Counted from the stretch's first letter, positions 53,287-62,892 are shown. The stretch: DNA of 64,000 nucleotides from Ensifer adhaerens (GCF_000697965.2 NZ_CP015881.1:930001-994000), one strand, 5' to 3'. Notes: generated from the letters alone by a model not told the origin. Numbers and translations are program-made.

Positions 53287-55968
53287 TCAGCCTGCAGCTG
53301 CGACGCCGGTATTGGATGTGTCTCGCGCCCGGATGACCTTGGCACGCGAAAGCGAGGAATTGTTCACGGCGCCGTCGCACCAGCCGAGGAACTCCGAGAA
53401 GGAGTTGGACCAGGCGCGGCGCGCCGCTGTTCTCAGGCAACCTTCCATGATCGGCGCCAGCAGGTTGCGATCGCGCGAAACCTCGGCGATCGCCTTGACC
53501 ATGTCGCGCACCACCTGGGGATCGGACGAGGCATCGATTAGGATGCCGTCCTCGCGATCGACGATCAGTTCGTCGACGGCGCCAACCGCGGTTGCGATCG
53601 GCACGCAGCCGAGCTGTTGGGCTTCGGCGATCATCAGCGGGGCACCTTCCCAGCGCGAAGGCATGATCAGAACATCGGCCCAGCCGAGCGCCTTGATCAG
53701 GTCGCGGCTGGCAAAGACCGGTGGGCGCACGTCGACGCCCAGTTCCTTGAGCCGGTCCGTCCAGGAGAACGAGGCATCCGCCAGGATCTCGCCACCGATC
53801 GCCCGCGCATCGAACGACACGTGTGCGGCCCGCAGTTCGGCGATCGTCGCGGCCAGGCGGTCGATGCCCTTCTGCTGGTCAAGACGACCCATGTAGAGCA
53901 GCCGCAGCCGGTCGTCCTTGCGCTCGATCCGCCGCACCTGCAGCACGTCTGCAAGCACCTTGGGCGGCACGGAGAAACTTGCGCCGTTCGGAACGGCAAA
54001 GATCTTCTCCAGCGGCACGCCGAAGCTGTGCAGGTAGAACTTCAGTTGTTCCGAGCAGGTGAGGAAGGCGTCGTAGCAATGCTCGTGGGCGATGGCTGCA
54101 AAGGGCTGGCCGGCCGGGCGCTTGAACGGCGTGTTGTCGACGACGTGCAGATAGCAAGCCGTGCGTGTCCCTTCCGAGCGCAGCCGTGCGATCAGCGGAT
54201 GCATCGCCATCACGTGGTTGTTGATGACGAGATCGAAGCCTGAGAGCTGACCTTTAAGCGCACCCCAATCGACTTCATGATGGTCGGCAATGAAATCCTG
54301 GCCGAGGAACGAGCCGGAGCCGCCCCAGGCCGGGATGCCCTGATCCCAGAAGTGAACATAGTCGAAGCTCGAATCGAACTCGTCGATCACGTCCATCCGG
54401 CTGGTGCCGAGCACGAACAGATGCGTCTCGTAGCCCGCGGCCCTAAGTTCACGCGAGGCGGCGTAGATGACCTTCTCGGCGCCGCCAAACGACGCGTTCG
54501 GCACGAGAAGCGCTGCAGTTTTCTTGCCGGCTTCGCTGTGCCCGAGCGGCAGCACCGGCGAGCCGCCGATTTCCGTTCGCAAGGCCTTGTGCAGGTCGGA
54601 ATAGGGCATGAGCCGCGCGGGGCGCCAGGTCCAGCGACGGCCGGCCGTGCGGCGAAGCGGACTGGTGGCGATCGCGTTGACGCAGTTGATCATCACCTGT
54701 TGCGGCGTGATCAGCGTGCGGCGCGGCAGGGCGCGCGGGAACGGGAAGCGCACATTGAGAACCGCCGAGGTCGGCCATACCTGCTGCGTGCCGATAGAAG
54801 CAAACCAGTCGAGCGCATTGTTGCGGATGACGTCGCGCAAGAGCGCCGTCGAAATGAAGATGAGATCCGGTTGGCCGAGATGCTGGGCGCCGGCGTCGAG
54901 GAAGGTCGGCTCGATCTTGCGCTGCGTCGCGTCGTTGCCGAGATGAACGAAAACGACGTTGGCTTTCTCACTCAGGCGCTCCAGGTGACAAAGCACGTTG
55001 GGCAGCATGCGCGAGCGCAAAAGCAGATCGATCGTCGCACCGCTGCCGGCCATGACGAAGGGCGGAAAATGCACGTTGTCGGGCTCGCCGGTGCTGGCCC
55101 AGAAGGCTGGGATGATGTCGTCGAGGCGCAGCCGCTTCGGTTGCTTCGTCGGATCTGTGAAGAACGAGATCGCCGCGTCTTCGGTGCGCGCGAAGAGATA
55201 ACGCGGGCACTCCTCATGCTCGAAATCGACGAGCATCGGCCGCTGGAACAGCGCCTTGTGGCGCTTTCTGAGGAAGCTCACGGATGTCGCGCGGTCGCGG
55301 TTGGCTTCCTTGAAACGGCTTTCGGCGCGCAGGCGGTATTCGAACGTCGTGTCATGGCAGGGCGTTCCGACAAAGCCGTGCTCGACGCAGGAAAGCCAGA
55401 ACTCCCAATCCTCAAAACCGTTCTGTCGGTCGTCGTTGAACCGAACGCCTTCCTGGAAGACCTCGATCGAGATCATCGAGCCGGTGTCACAGATGTTGTC
55501 CGTGATGCAGTGGACGAGCCGCGAATACTGGTTGCCGTAGTGAGCCCGCCAGCTCACCGAGAAGGTGTCAATGTTGGTATAGACCCAGCCGGCGCCGCTT
55601 TCGTGCAGGCGCCGATAGAGGGTCTCGATCGTTCCCGGCAGGACTCGGTTGTCGGCGTCAAGGAAATAGACGGCCTTCGCCTCGGGCAGATTTTCGAGCA
55701 CGTAGTTGATGGCGCGGTTGCGCGCGCCGCCGGGGCCGGCGTTTCGCCCGAAGACCACATGGATATCAGGGTGGGCCCCGGAATAGAGCAACAGTTGATC
55801 GAAGGTTTCCTGCCGCGGGTCGCCGTCGACCGAAACGACGATGGCAATACGGCAGCCCTCGAGGTCCGATGCAAGCGCGGATTCGAGCGCTTCGAGCGCC
55901 AGCGCCGCATGGCCATAGAGCGGCATGGCGATCGCAACGAGGTCCCTTGGATCGCTATTGCTGGACAT
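53287..55968 (-). CDS. wgaB: Two-domain glycosyltransferase (GT2 plus GT4)
   Basis: The 893-residue protein has an N-terminal GT2 domain (LVAIAMPLYGHAALALEALE, NAGPGGARNRAINYVL, AVYFLDADNRVLPGTI) and a C-terminal GT4 domain from about residue 480 (PNASFGGAEKVIYAASRELR, RLLYMGRLDQQKGIDRLAAT, PSRWEGAPLMIAEAQQLGCV). Both active sites look complete, so one polypeptide may add two sugars in turn. It follows the wgaA-like gene with a 14-nt overlap. The start at 55968 is preferred to a GTG at 55980. The fusion corresponds to the large ExpA23/WgaB glycosyltransferase; this match is from memory of order and size. Confidence 0.8.
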   Translation of the reverse strand: MSSNSDPRDLVAIAMPLYGHAALALEALESALASDLEGCRIAIVVSVDGDPRQETFDQLLLYSGAHPDIHVVFGRNAGPGGARNRAINYVLENLPEAKAVYFLDADNRVLPGTIETLYRRLHESGAGWVYTNIDTFSVSWRAHYGNQYSRLVHCITDNICDTGSMISIEVFQEGVRFNDDRQNGFEDWEFWLSCVEHGFVGTPCHDTTFEYRLRAESRFKEANRDRATSVSFLRKRHKALFQRPMLVDFEHEECPRYLFARTEDAAISFFTDPTKQPKRLRLDDIIPAFWASTGEPDNVHFPPFVMAGSGATIDLLLRSRMLPNVLCHLERLSEKANVVFVHLGNDATQRKIEPTFLDAGAQHLGQPDLIFISTALLRDVIRNNALDWFASIGTQQVWPTSAVLNVRFPFPRALPRRTLITPQQVMINCVNAIATSPLRRTAGRRWTWRPARLMPYSDLHKALRTEIGGSPVLPLGHSEAGKKTAALLVPNASFGGAEKVIYAASRELRAAGYETHLFVLGTSRMDVIDEFDSSFDYVHFWDQGIPAWGGSGSFLGQDFIADHHEVDWGALKGQLSGFDLVINNHVMAMHPLIARLRSEGTRTACYLHVVDNTPFKRPAGQPFAAIAHEHCYDAFLTCSEQLKFYLHSFGVPLEKIFAVPNGASFSVPPKVLADVLQVRRIERKDDRLRLLYMGRLDQQKGIDRLAATIAELRAAHVSFDARAIGGEILADASFSWTDRLKELGVDVRPPVFASRDLIKALGWADVLIMPSRWEGAPLMIAEAQQLGCVPIATAVGAVDELIVDREDGILIDASSDPQVVRDMVKAIAEVSRDRNLLAPIMEGCLRTAARRAWSNSFSEFLGWCDGAVNNSSLSRAKVIRARDTSNTGVAAAG

Positions 55969-57439
55969 GAGACGCACCACTCGACTGCTTGACCATCCGG
56001 AAGCCCGACACCTTGAGCCAGGAGAAATCGACCGAGTCGGTTACGGCGCGGCTGAGGATCATCAGATCCATGGGCTGGCGCACCGGCTCGTCGAGCTGGA
56101 AGTTGATGTTGATCGGCTGCTCATTGGTGACCTCGCGCCAGCCGCTGAAGAAGGCGGACGGCTTGACCACCCCCTTGCGAGCCAGTTCCGCCACTTCGGA
56201 GCGCGCGTTCGAGCCCGCTGGCGCGAGCAGGAAGCTGACGGCTGCCGGGGCGCCCTTGGGATGATCGACCACAGCGCTTGCGGAGAAGGATATGGTGCCG
56301 GGCTCGACAGCGCGACCGACGGCGCCGGCCGATACCCCATTTGCAAGCGGATGGCAGACGACGGCGTGTTCGTGTTCGAGAAAGCGCACGGTCTGGAATT
56401 CCGGGACGACCGGCGTCACCGATACGTCAACGATCTGGCTGAGCAGATCGACCGAAAGCCGGTAGTCCTCGATGAAGTGGCCGTCGAGCAGCGCGGTCGG
56501 CGCGATCATGTTGGGCATGCGCGTCGGCTTGACGCCGGGCAGGCCGGTGTAGACGCGGAACGCTAGAGGGCGCAGATCAAGGTCGGCGTGTCGGGTCTCG
56601 GACCGAGCCGTATAGTGTTCACTGGCGATGGGATAGCCGAGCGAAAGCCCGATCGTTTCACTACCGGTCGTCGAAACGCGAAGCCGCAGTGTCTTCGCGC
56701 CTCCCCCGCAGGTGCGCGGCAGGGCAAAGAAGTTCCAGCTCGGAACGAGCTGCGAGAATGGAACGGCCCACTCTGCAACCCCCTCGCCGCTCTCGACATA
56801 GCTCAAGACAACGACCAGTTCGCCGCCGTCCCGCGGGACCGAGTTGAAGTGAAGCCCGATGCCGGCGACGCCATGGCTGGAGACCGGCAGGAGCTGTTCG
56901 ACAAAGGCATTGGCAATCAGATGGCCGATGCCCTCGTCCTTGGGATCGACATAGGGGTCGTGCGCAAAGACTTCGGCGACCGGTTCCCAGTTGCGTGCCT
57001 GGAACGCATCTTCGAGCGCGCGGTAGTTTTCAAGCAGCGTTTCACGCTCGCGGCGAAGCAGCGCAAGCTCGGATGTGATTGCCGACGAGAACCGGGCAAG
57101 CCGCCCGACACCACCATCGACCAGCGCCTGAATGAGCCCAGCGCTTTCGCTGACGGCCTCGGCGCTCAAGCGCTTGATCGGGATATCCGGGACGGTGCCA
57201 AATGCTCGCAGCGAGACGATGCCGTCGGCCAGATCCGCCTCGCCCTCGCTAGAAAAGGCGAGCCCGATCAATGGAAACACGTTTTCCAGGGTCGCATCAG
57301 GCCGATCGCCTGCCGGAAGAAAATGAACCAGGTGCTCGATGCCACTGCCCTGGACACTCGCCCTATCGTGATCCGAGGCCAACACCAGCTTTCTCTTCGC
57401 CTGCGAATACCTCACGCCAGAAGACACCAACCCTTGCAC
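55955..57439 (-). CDS. wgaA: Protein of unknown function heading the wga-type operon
   Basis: The 494-residue protein starts at GTG (57437-57439) behind GAGGGTGG. It has no signal peptide or membrane segment. A central coiled coil (SELALLRRERETLLENYRAL) is followed by beta-rich segments (GVAEWAVPFSQLVPSWNFFA, TLRLRVSTTGSETIGLSLGY) resembling carbohydrate-binding or jelly-roll folds, and a C-terminal region SRAVTDSVDFSWLKVSGF. Its length and place at the head of the operon before a WgaB-like protein match ExpA1/WgaA, which has no known function. Some annotations may place it in an unnamed DUF family. Confidence 0.6.
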   Translation of the reverse strand: MQGLVSSGVRYSQAKRKLVLASDHDRASVQGSGIEHLVHFLPAGDRPDATLENVFPLIGLAFSSEGEADLADGIVSLRAFGTVPDIPIKRLSAEAVSESAGLIQALVDGGVGRLARFSSAITSELALLRRERETLLENYRALEDAFQARNWEPVAEVFAHDPYVDPKDEGIGHLIANAFVEQLLPVSSHGVAGIGLHFNSVPRDGGELVVVLSYVESGEGVAEWAVPFSQLVPSWNFFALPRTCGGGAKTLRLRVSTTGSETIGLSLGYPIASEHYTARSETRHADLDLRPLAFRVYTGLPGVKPTRMPNMIAPTALLDGHFIEDYRLSVDLLSQIVDVSVTPVVPEFQTVRFLEHEHAVVCHPLANGVSAGAVGRAVEPGTISFSASAVVDHPKGAPAAVSFLLAPAGSNARSEVAELARKGVVKPSAFFSGWREVTNEQPININFQLDEPVRQPMDLMILSRAVTDSVDFSWLKVSGFRMVKQSSGASHVQQ

Positions 57440-57601
57440 GCGCCACCCTCAATTCAACCGAATTCTCTCTGTAGTTGAATCCCCCAATCCGAAATAAACC
57501 GGCGAATTCAACGACCTAGAGAAAGCATATCAAGGTTATTTGCACTGCACAATAAGTTATATTTGCGTTTTTCGTGAAATAATAGTTCGGCTTTTGAAGT
57601 A
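57440..57601 (-). promoter_or_regulatory. wga operon promoter region with a WggR-like half-site
   Basis: This AT-rich 162-bp gap between the wgcA stop and the wgaA start contains TTTTGAAG (57592-57599), the same 8-mer that forms one arm of the strong palindrome at 59508-59538. The rest of the dyad is weaker. It should contain the promoter for the five-gene minus-strand operon. Confidence 0.45.
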
Positions 57602-58855
57602 TTATGCAGATGAGACCCGTAATATTTGAGTGGATCCAGGGGTTCCCATTGCCTTATCCAGCAATGTCATCTGTCGCGCAATGCAATCGCCCAGACGGAA
57701 CCTTTGCTCGACGGTGCGGCGGGCGGCTGCACGCAAGTCGGAATACTTCTCCGGTTGCTGCAAAGCGCCAGAGATCGCCTCCGCGAGCGCATCCGTATCG
57801 AAGAACGGCACGAGCAGGCCGTTGCGGCCGGAGCTCAACACCTCCTGCATCGGCGCGGTGTCCGATCCAATGACGAGAGCGCCGCAGGCCATGGCCTCCA
57901 AGACCGACCAGGAAAGCACGAAAGGATAGGTCAGATAGATATGGGCGGTTGAAATCTGGAACAGCTGCTTGAGGACACCATGCGGCACCACGCCTGGAAA
58001 CAGGAACCGGTCGGCCGGGATATTCAGGGATTGAAGCAGATAGTCCTTCCACGAGCCGCCACCGGGCGGTGGGGCGCCGTAACTGACGCCGTCGCCACCG
58101 ACGAAAACGAAAAGCGCATCGGGATGGCGCTTCGCGACCTTTGCGGCCGCCTCCAACGCCTGCGGGAAGCCGCGATAGGGCTCGAGATCGCGGGCGACGA
58201 AAGTAACGATCGGCGGATCACCCGCCTTTAGCACCCGTCCGTCCGGAAGCTTCAACGATGCCGACGGATCGGGACGGAAGACGCGAGTGTCGACGCCCTC
58301 GTGGCAGACGGCGATACGGGCGCGATGCTCCGCCGGATAAAGGCTCCGTTGCCATTGGGTCGGGCTGAAGCCGCCATCGATCGCATCAAGCGTCAGGAGT
58401 TGCGACATGTTGCGCAGCCGCAGTCGCTTACGCGTATCCTGGTCGGGCTTGTCGTCGGGGGCAAAGCCGATATCGGCCCCTTCGGCGCGGTAGAAAAACT
58501 CGCAATAGCCGAGTGCCGGGACATTCGGCAACACATCCTTGACGAAGGTCATACCGCCCCAGCCGATGTGCCCGACGATAACGTCGGGCACCTGCCCCTG
58601 GCGGGCCATGGCATCGAAGGTTTCGGCGACCCGGTGACCGATCCGGACATGATGGTCAGGCACACCAAGGTGCCTTCCCATCTGCGAATTGGCCTGCGGG
58701 CCGGGTTCTGCTCTGTGGCGAACGACACGCGTTGCCGGAATCCGCTGATCCACGGTTTCCGTCACGAGTGTCACTTCATTTCCGGTCTGCGCCAAATGAG
58801 ACGCGAGAGCGGCGAACTGGCAGAAGCCGCGCCGGTGTACAAATGCTACGTGCAT
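57602..58855 (-). CDS. wgcA: Glycosyltransferase (GT4) at the wgcA position
   Basis: The 417-residue GT-B enzyme starts MHVAFVHRRGFCQFAALASH and has PDVIVGHIGWGGMTFVKDVL, PAEHRARIAVCHEGVDTRVF, PPIVTFVARDLEPYRGFPQA and LEAMACGALVIGSDTAPMQE, the donor-binding E(x7)E-type region. It lies between the wga-like operon and wggR, where wgcA/expC is found in S. meliloti. It adds a sugar to the galactoglucan repeat (inference). Confidence 0.75.
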   Translation of the reverse strand: MHVAFVHRRGFCQFAALASHLAQTGNEVTLVTETVDQRIPATRVVRHRAEPGPQANSQMGRHLGVPDHHVRIGHRVAETFDAMARQGQVPDVIVGHIGWGGMTFVKDVLPNVPALGYCEFFYRAEGADIGFAPDDKPDQDTRKRLRLRNMSQLLTLDAIDGGFSPTQWQRSLYPAEHRARIAVCHEGVDTRVFRPDPSASLKLPDGRVLKAGDPPIVTFVARDLEPYRGFPQALEAAAKVAKRHPDALFVFVGGDGVSYGAPPPGGGSWKDYLLQSLNIPADRFLFPGVVPHGVLKQLFQISTAHIYLTYPFVLSWSVLEAMACGALVIGSDTAPMQEVLSSGRNGLLVPFFDTDALAEAISGALQQPEKYSDLRAAARRTVEQRFRLGDCIARQMTLLDKAMGTPGSTQILRVSSA

Positions 58856-58901
58856 ATTCCCTGCCTATAGCCGTTGAAAGGACAGCCTGTGCGCGGGCAT
58901 C

Positions 58902-59474
58902 TCAGATGCCGTAGCGCGTTGCATTCCCCCAAACCAGCTCGAGCCGGTGCAGTGTTTGAAATGCGGTTTCGAGATTGCGCCGGTCCTGCTCGCCGTGGCT
59001 GAGGACACGTTCATAGGCGCCAGCCGCCTTGCGTAAGGAATCGCACAATTGCTTGCCCTTCTCCGAAAGCTTGATGCGGGCCGAGCGCCGATCGCGCTGG
59101 GAGGCGGCCCTGTCGATATACTCTCCGTCGCCCAACTGCTTCAGGTAGTAGGAAACGTTGGAGCCGACATAGTGGCCACGGTCCAAAAGCTCCGCCACCG
59201 ACACTTCCGCATCGCCGATCGCCAGAAGGACCATCGCCTGTGCCGGGCCGATATCGTCGACGCCAAGCTTCGTCAGCTCGGCACGCAACAGGCCGGTAAA
59301 GCGCCGGCTGGCCCGCTCCATCATCCGTGCCAACTCGAAATATGTGACCACGGACGCTTCGCTCTCCTGGTCAATATTGTCATGTTCAGGGGCACTTCCA
59401 GCTGCGTCATCCCCGGGGCGGATGGCAACAGCGCCGCCAAAATCTGCGAACGGATAGAGAATCCTTTGATTCAT
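58902..59474 (-). CDS. wggR: MarR-type activator of galactoglucan genes
   Basis: The 190-residue protein has a MarR winged helix at about residues 60-130 (AELTKLGVDDIGPAQAMVLL, ELLDRGHYVGSNVSYYLKQL, IDRAASQRDRRSARIKLSEK) with an N-terminal extension (MNQRILYPFADFGGAVAIRP) typical of ExpG/WggR. I chose the ATG at 59474, which has GGAGAGAGGG upstream, over a TTG at 59486. It is divergent from wgdA; a long palindrome lies just upstream. In S. meliloti this protein, together with Sin/ExpR quorum sensing and phosphate starvation, activates galactoglucan synthesis. Confidence 0.88.
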   Translation of the reverse strand: MNQRILYPFADFGGAVAIRPGDDAAGSAPEHDNIDQESEASVVTYFELARMMERASRRFTGLLRAELTKLGVDDIGPAQAMVLLAIGDAEVSVAELLDRGHYVGSNVSYYLKQLGDGEYIDRAASQRDRRSARIKLSEKGKQLCDSLRKAAGAYERVLSHGEQDRRNLETAFQTLHRLELVWGNATRYGI

Positions 59475-59507
59475 CCCTCTCTCCAACTGAGCATTACTAC
59501 AATATTC

Positions 59508-59538
59508 AAAAATTACTTCAAATTTTGAAGCAATTTTT
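59508..59538. promoter_or_regulatory. Strong palindrome in the wggR-wgdA divergent gap, putative WggR operator
   Basis: AAAAATTACTTCAAA (59508-59522) and TTTGAAGCAATTTTT (59524-59538) are inverted repeats with 14 of 15 positions matching. It lies 34 bp upstream of the wggR start and about 170 bp upstream of wgdA. Such a dyad fits a dimeric MarR-type protein. Confidence 0.65.
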
Positions 59539-59706
59539 CGCCCCCTTTACTCCCCCCGAATACGACTATCTTGAGCATTCCACCATTATTGTGTCACACT
59601 TATCACGGCAACACTGTGATTTAAGTGATAACAAACAAAATAGCTTCCTCAAGACCCCAACGAACTTATCCAGAAAATCGCCACGCGTGACAGCAAACGA
59701 GGCAAT

Positions 59707-61452
59707 ATGATTAGCAAGAACCAAATTGGGCCAAAGAAGGCGCAAAATGGAGCAAACGATCCGCGGCTGCTTATTTTGAAGGCGCGCCGCGTGTTTGTTT
59801 TGGCACTTATTTATGCAGCCCTGCTGAGTGCTTGCATCGGCATATTGCAGCTCTCGACACCACTCTACATGATGCAAGTTCATGACCGCGTTTTGAACAG
59901 CCAGAGCATGGACACGCTGACCATGCTGACGATTCTCGTCATCGGCGCACTCGTGATCTACGGCGTGCTCGAATACATCAGGGCTTTGACGTTCCAGGCG
60001 ATGGGTAGTGCGGTCGTGCGCTGGCTGAACCTGCCGGTGCTGACCGCCGCCGTTCAGGCGGCCGCCGATCAAGGGCTGACCCGGGCGACCCAGTCGCTAC
60101 GGGACCTGGCGGAATTGAGAAGCTTCCTCACAACCTCTGCCGTCAGCGCCCCACTCGATGCCGCCTGGTCGCCGATCTTTCTCGGGGTGCTCTTTGCGCT
60201 GCACCCAATGTTCGGCCTTCTTGGCGCCATTTCCATTGCCCTGCTCGTATGCTGTGGATTGCTGACTGATTTGCTGACTCGCCGGCTGATGAAAGAGGCC
60301 AATCAAGCCAATATCGAGGCCGTTTCGAAAATTGGTTCAAGCTTGCGCCATGCCGAGGCGATCGAGGCGATGGGCATGCTGCCGGCACTTGCCCGCCGCT
60401 GGCGCACCGCACAGCTGCACGCGCTCGACGCGTTGGAAACCAGCGGAAGCCGCAGCAAGGCGATGGCTTCGATCACCCGTTCGCTGCGCTTCATGATCCA
60501 GGCGGCCGCACTGGCAACAGGCTCTATCCTCGTGATGAAACAAGAGATTTCCCCCGGCGCGATGATGGCGACGACCATCCTCGTCGGACGCCTGCTCGCC
60601 CCGTTTGATTCGATGATCGAGAACTGGCGTCAGTGGGTGCTCGCCATCGCAAGCTGGCGCCGGATAGAGACTGCGCTGAACCAGGATCTGGCCGTACGCC
60701 AGACCATGCCGCAGCCGCGCACGCAGGGCGATCTTGTTGTGGATAAGCTCGTTTACGCGGCGCCCGGCCTCGATGTGCCGATCATCAAGGGCGTTTCCTT
60801 CTCGCTCTCGCCCGGCGAAGTTCTCGGCATCGTCGGCCCCTCGGCGGCGGGCAAATCGACACTGGCCCGGCTCCTCGTCGGAATTCAAAAGCCGACCACC
60901 GGCGGCGTCTTCCTCGACGGCAACAATGTCTATCTGTGGGAGCGCGCTTCCTTTGGCCAGATGACCGGTTACCTGCCGCAGTCGGTTTCGCTGCTCGAAG
61001 GAACCATCCGCGACAACATCTCGCGCATGGAGGAAGGCGAACCCCAAAAAGTGCTCGAGGCGGCTCGGCTTGCTGACGTGCACGACATGATCGGGCGCCT
61101 GCCGCTCGGCTACGACACTCCGGTCGGCGATGGCCACCTGACGCTTTCGGGCGGCCAGCGCCAGCGCATCGCTCTTGCCCGCTGCCTTTACGACCATCCT
61201 CGCCTGATCGTTCTCGACGAGCCGAACGCCAATCTCGACGCCATCGGCGAGCGCGCATTGATCCGCGCGATCGAGCGGGCGCGCAACGACGGTGCGATCG
61301 TCATCATGATCGCCCACCGGCCGACGATCATGCAGGCCGCCGACAAGCTGCTCGTTCTTGAAAACGGGCGCATCACCCAGTTCGGCCCGCGCACCGACGT
61401 GGTCGCATCCATGACACCCGGGGAGCCGAGACGGGAAGGCGTATCCGCATGA
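59707..61452 (+). CDS. wgdA: Type I secretion ABC transporter (permease fused to ATPase)
   Basis: The 581-residue protein has an N-terminal six-helix membrane domain (VLALIYAALLSACIGILQLS, LSTPLYMMQVHDRVL, a type I secretion landmark) and an ATPase domain with Walker A GPSAAGKST (about residue 379), signature LSGGQRQRIALARC and Walker B LIVLDEPNANLD. It belongs to the PrtD/ExpD1 family and should export the RTX protein encoded downstream with WgdB and a TolC-like outer-membrane channel. No C39 peptidase domain is present. Confidence 0.93.
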   Translation: MISKNQIGPKKAQNGANDPRLLILKARRVFVLALIYAALLSACIGILQLSTPLYMMQVHDRVLNSQSMDTLTMLTILVIGALVIYGVLEYIRALTFQAMGSAVVRWLNLPVLTAAVQAAADQGLTRATQSLRDLAELRSFLTTSAVSAPLDAAWSPIFLGVLFALHPMFGLLGAISIALLVCCGLLTDLLTRRLMKEANQANIEAVSKIGSSLRHAEAIEAMGMLPALARRWRTAQLHALDALETSGSRSKAMASITRSLRFMIQAAALATGSILVMKQEISPGAMMATTILVGRLLAPFDSMIENWRQWVLAIASWRRIETALNQDLAVRQTMPQPRTQGDLVVDKLVYAAPGLDVPIIKGVSFSLSPGEVLGIVGPSAAGKSTLARLLVGIQKPTTGGVFLDGNNVYLWERASFGQMTGYLPQSVSLLEGTIRDNISRMEEGEPQKVLEAARLADVHDMIGRLPLGYDTPVGDGHLTLSGGQRQRIALARCLYDHPRLIVLDEPNANLDAIGERALIRAIERARNDGAIVIMIAHRPTIMQAADKLLVLENGRITQFGPRTDVVASMTPGEPRREGVSA

Positions 61453-62867
61453 CGAACAAACAGAACCTGCCAGCCTCTCGCGACGCACGCACACTCGTGG
61501 CCAAGGACGACCGCGCGAACCTGCCCGCGATCCCCGAGCGGCCCCACCCTCTGCACGGGCTGGATGCGGACGCAGAAGGAAGCGCCACCGCGCCGCTGCG
61601 CGGCGTGGTCCTTGCGGGCCTGACGACGATCCTCGTCGCCTTCGGTGGTTTCTTCGGTTGGGCGTTTTCAACGGAACTCAGCAGCGCGTCGGTCGCAAGC
61701 GGCACGATCGTGGTCGATTCGAAGCGCAAGACCGTCAGCCACTTCGAAGGCGGCATTCTCGACCGCCTCCTCGTCCAGGAAGGCGATCGCGTCACGCTCG
61801 GCCAGCCGCTGGTCAAGCTTGCCGACACCCGCGCCCGATCCGACCTTGAGGCACTGCAAAGCCGGCGCCTTGGGCTGATCGCAAAGCTTGCCCGCCTCAG
61901 GGCGGAGCAGACCGAAGCCGCGCAGATAGATTTCCCCGACGAGCTGATGGGCACCGCGGAAACCGCTGCCGACGACGCGGTGAAGGCGGAGACAAACTTC
62001 TTCGACCGCCGGCGCGAAGCAAAGGCCGGCCGGCTCGAGGTTCAGGGCAAGACCATCGAAGAGTACTCGGAAAGGGCCAAGTCGCTTGCCGAGCAGATCA
62101 GAGCGACCGATCGCCAGATCGAACTGATCACCGAGCAGCGCACCGCGATCGCGACGCTGGTTGCCAAGGAATTTGCCCAGCGCTCCAAGCTGATCGAGAT
62201 CGATGCCAAGCTCAGCGAACTTGCCGCTTCGCGCGGTGAGCTTGCTGGCAACAAGGCCCAGGCCGAAAAGGCGGAAGCCGGAGCGGAACTCGGGCTGACC
62301 GGTATCGAGAACGAATTCCAGTCGGAGATCGCCGGCGAAATCACGACCGCCCGCCTCGAACTTGCAGATGTGGGACAGCGCCTCGTCTCGGCCAAGGACG
62401 TCTTGAGCCGCCTCGAAATCCGCTCGCCGCAGACCGGTATCGTCACCAACATTCAGTTGCGCACACCGGGCAGCGCGGTCTCTGCCGGCCAGCCCTTGCT
62501 CGACATCGTGCCTGAGGACGAACCGCTTCTGGTCGAGATGCATGTCGGCACCCGAGACATCGACAGTATCGGCATCGGCTCAAAGACGCAAATCCGGCTG
62601 ACCGCCTACAACCAGCGCTCGCACCTGCCGCTCGATGGCGAAATCAGCTACGTCGCAGCCGACCAATCAGTCGATGACAAGTCGAACGTCTCCTACTACG
62701 TGGCGCGCGCCCGCATTGCGCCGGCCTCGCTCACCGCCAACCCGGACATCCGCCTCTATCCCGGTATGCCGGCGGAAGTGCTGATCGTGCACAAGCCGCG
62801 CTCGGCGATCGATTACATGGTTTCGCCGATTGCAGAGAGCCTCAATCGAGCCTTCCGGGAAGACTGA
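61449..62867 (+). CDS. wgdB: Type I secretion membrane-fusion protein (HlyD family)
   Basis: The 472-residue HlyD/PrtE-type adaptor has a short cytoplasmic start, one transmembrane helix (GVVLAGLTTILVAFGGFFGW), a lipoyl/coiled-coil region and the family end signature (RSPQTGIVTNIQLRTPGSAV, YPGMPAEVLIVHKPRSAIDY). It connects the WgdA exporter to the outer-membrane channel. Its ATG overlaps the wgdA stop by 4 nt, and a terminator follows. Confidence 0.93.
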   Translation: MTNKQNLPASRDARTLVAKDDRANLPAIPERPHPLHGLDADAEGSATAPLRGVVLAGLTTILVAFGGFFGWAFSTELSSASVASGTIVVDSKRKTVSHFEGGILDRLLVQEGDRVTLGQPLVKLADTRARSDLEALQSRRLGLIAKLARLRAEQTEAAQIDFPDELMGTAETAADDAVKAETNFFDRRREAKAGRLEVQGKTIEEYSERAKSLAEQIRATDRQIELITEQRTAIATLVAKEFAQRSKLIEIDAKLSELAASRGELAGNKAQAEKAEAGAELGLTGIENEFQSEIAGEITTARLELADVGQRLVSAKDVLSRLEIRSPQTGIVTNIQLRTPGSAVSAGQPLLDIVPEDEPLLVEMHVGTRDIDSIGIGSKTQIRLTAYNQRSHLPLDGEISYVAADQSVDDKSNVSYYVARARIAPASLTANPDIRLYPGMPAEVLIVHKPRSAIDYMVSPIAESLNRAFRED

Positions 62868-62892
62868 TCCAGAAGGCTCCAACACCGCCTGC

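Noticed and set aside
54277..55992. 571-codon open frame on the plus strand
   Set aside because: It is a shadow of the two-domain glycosyltransferase gene.
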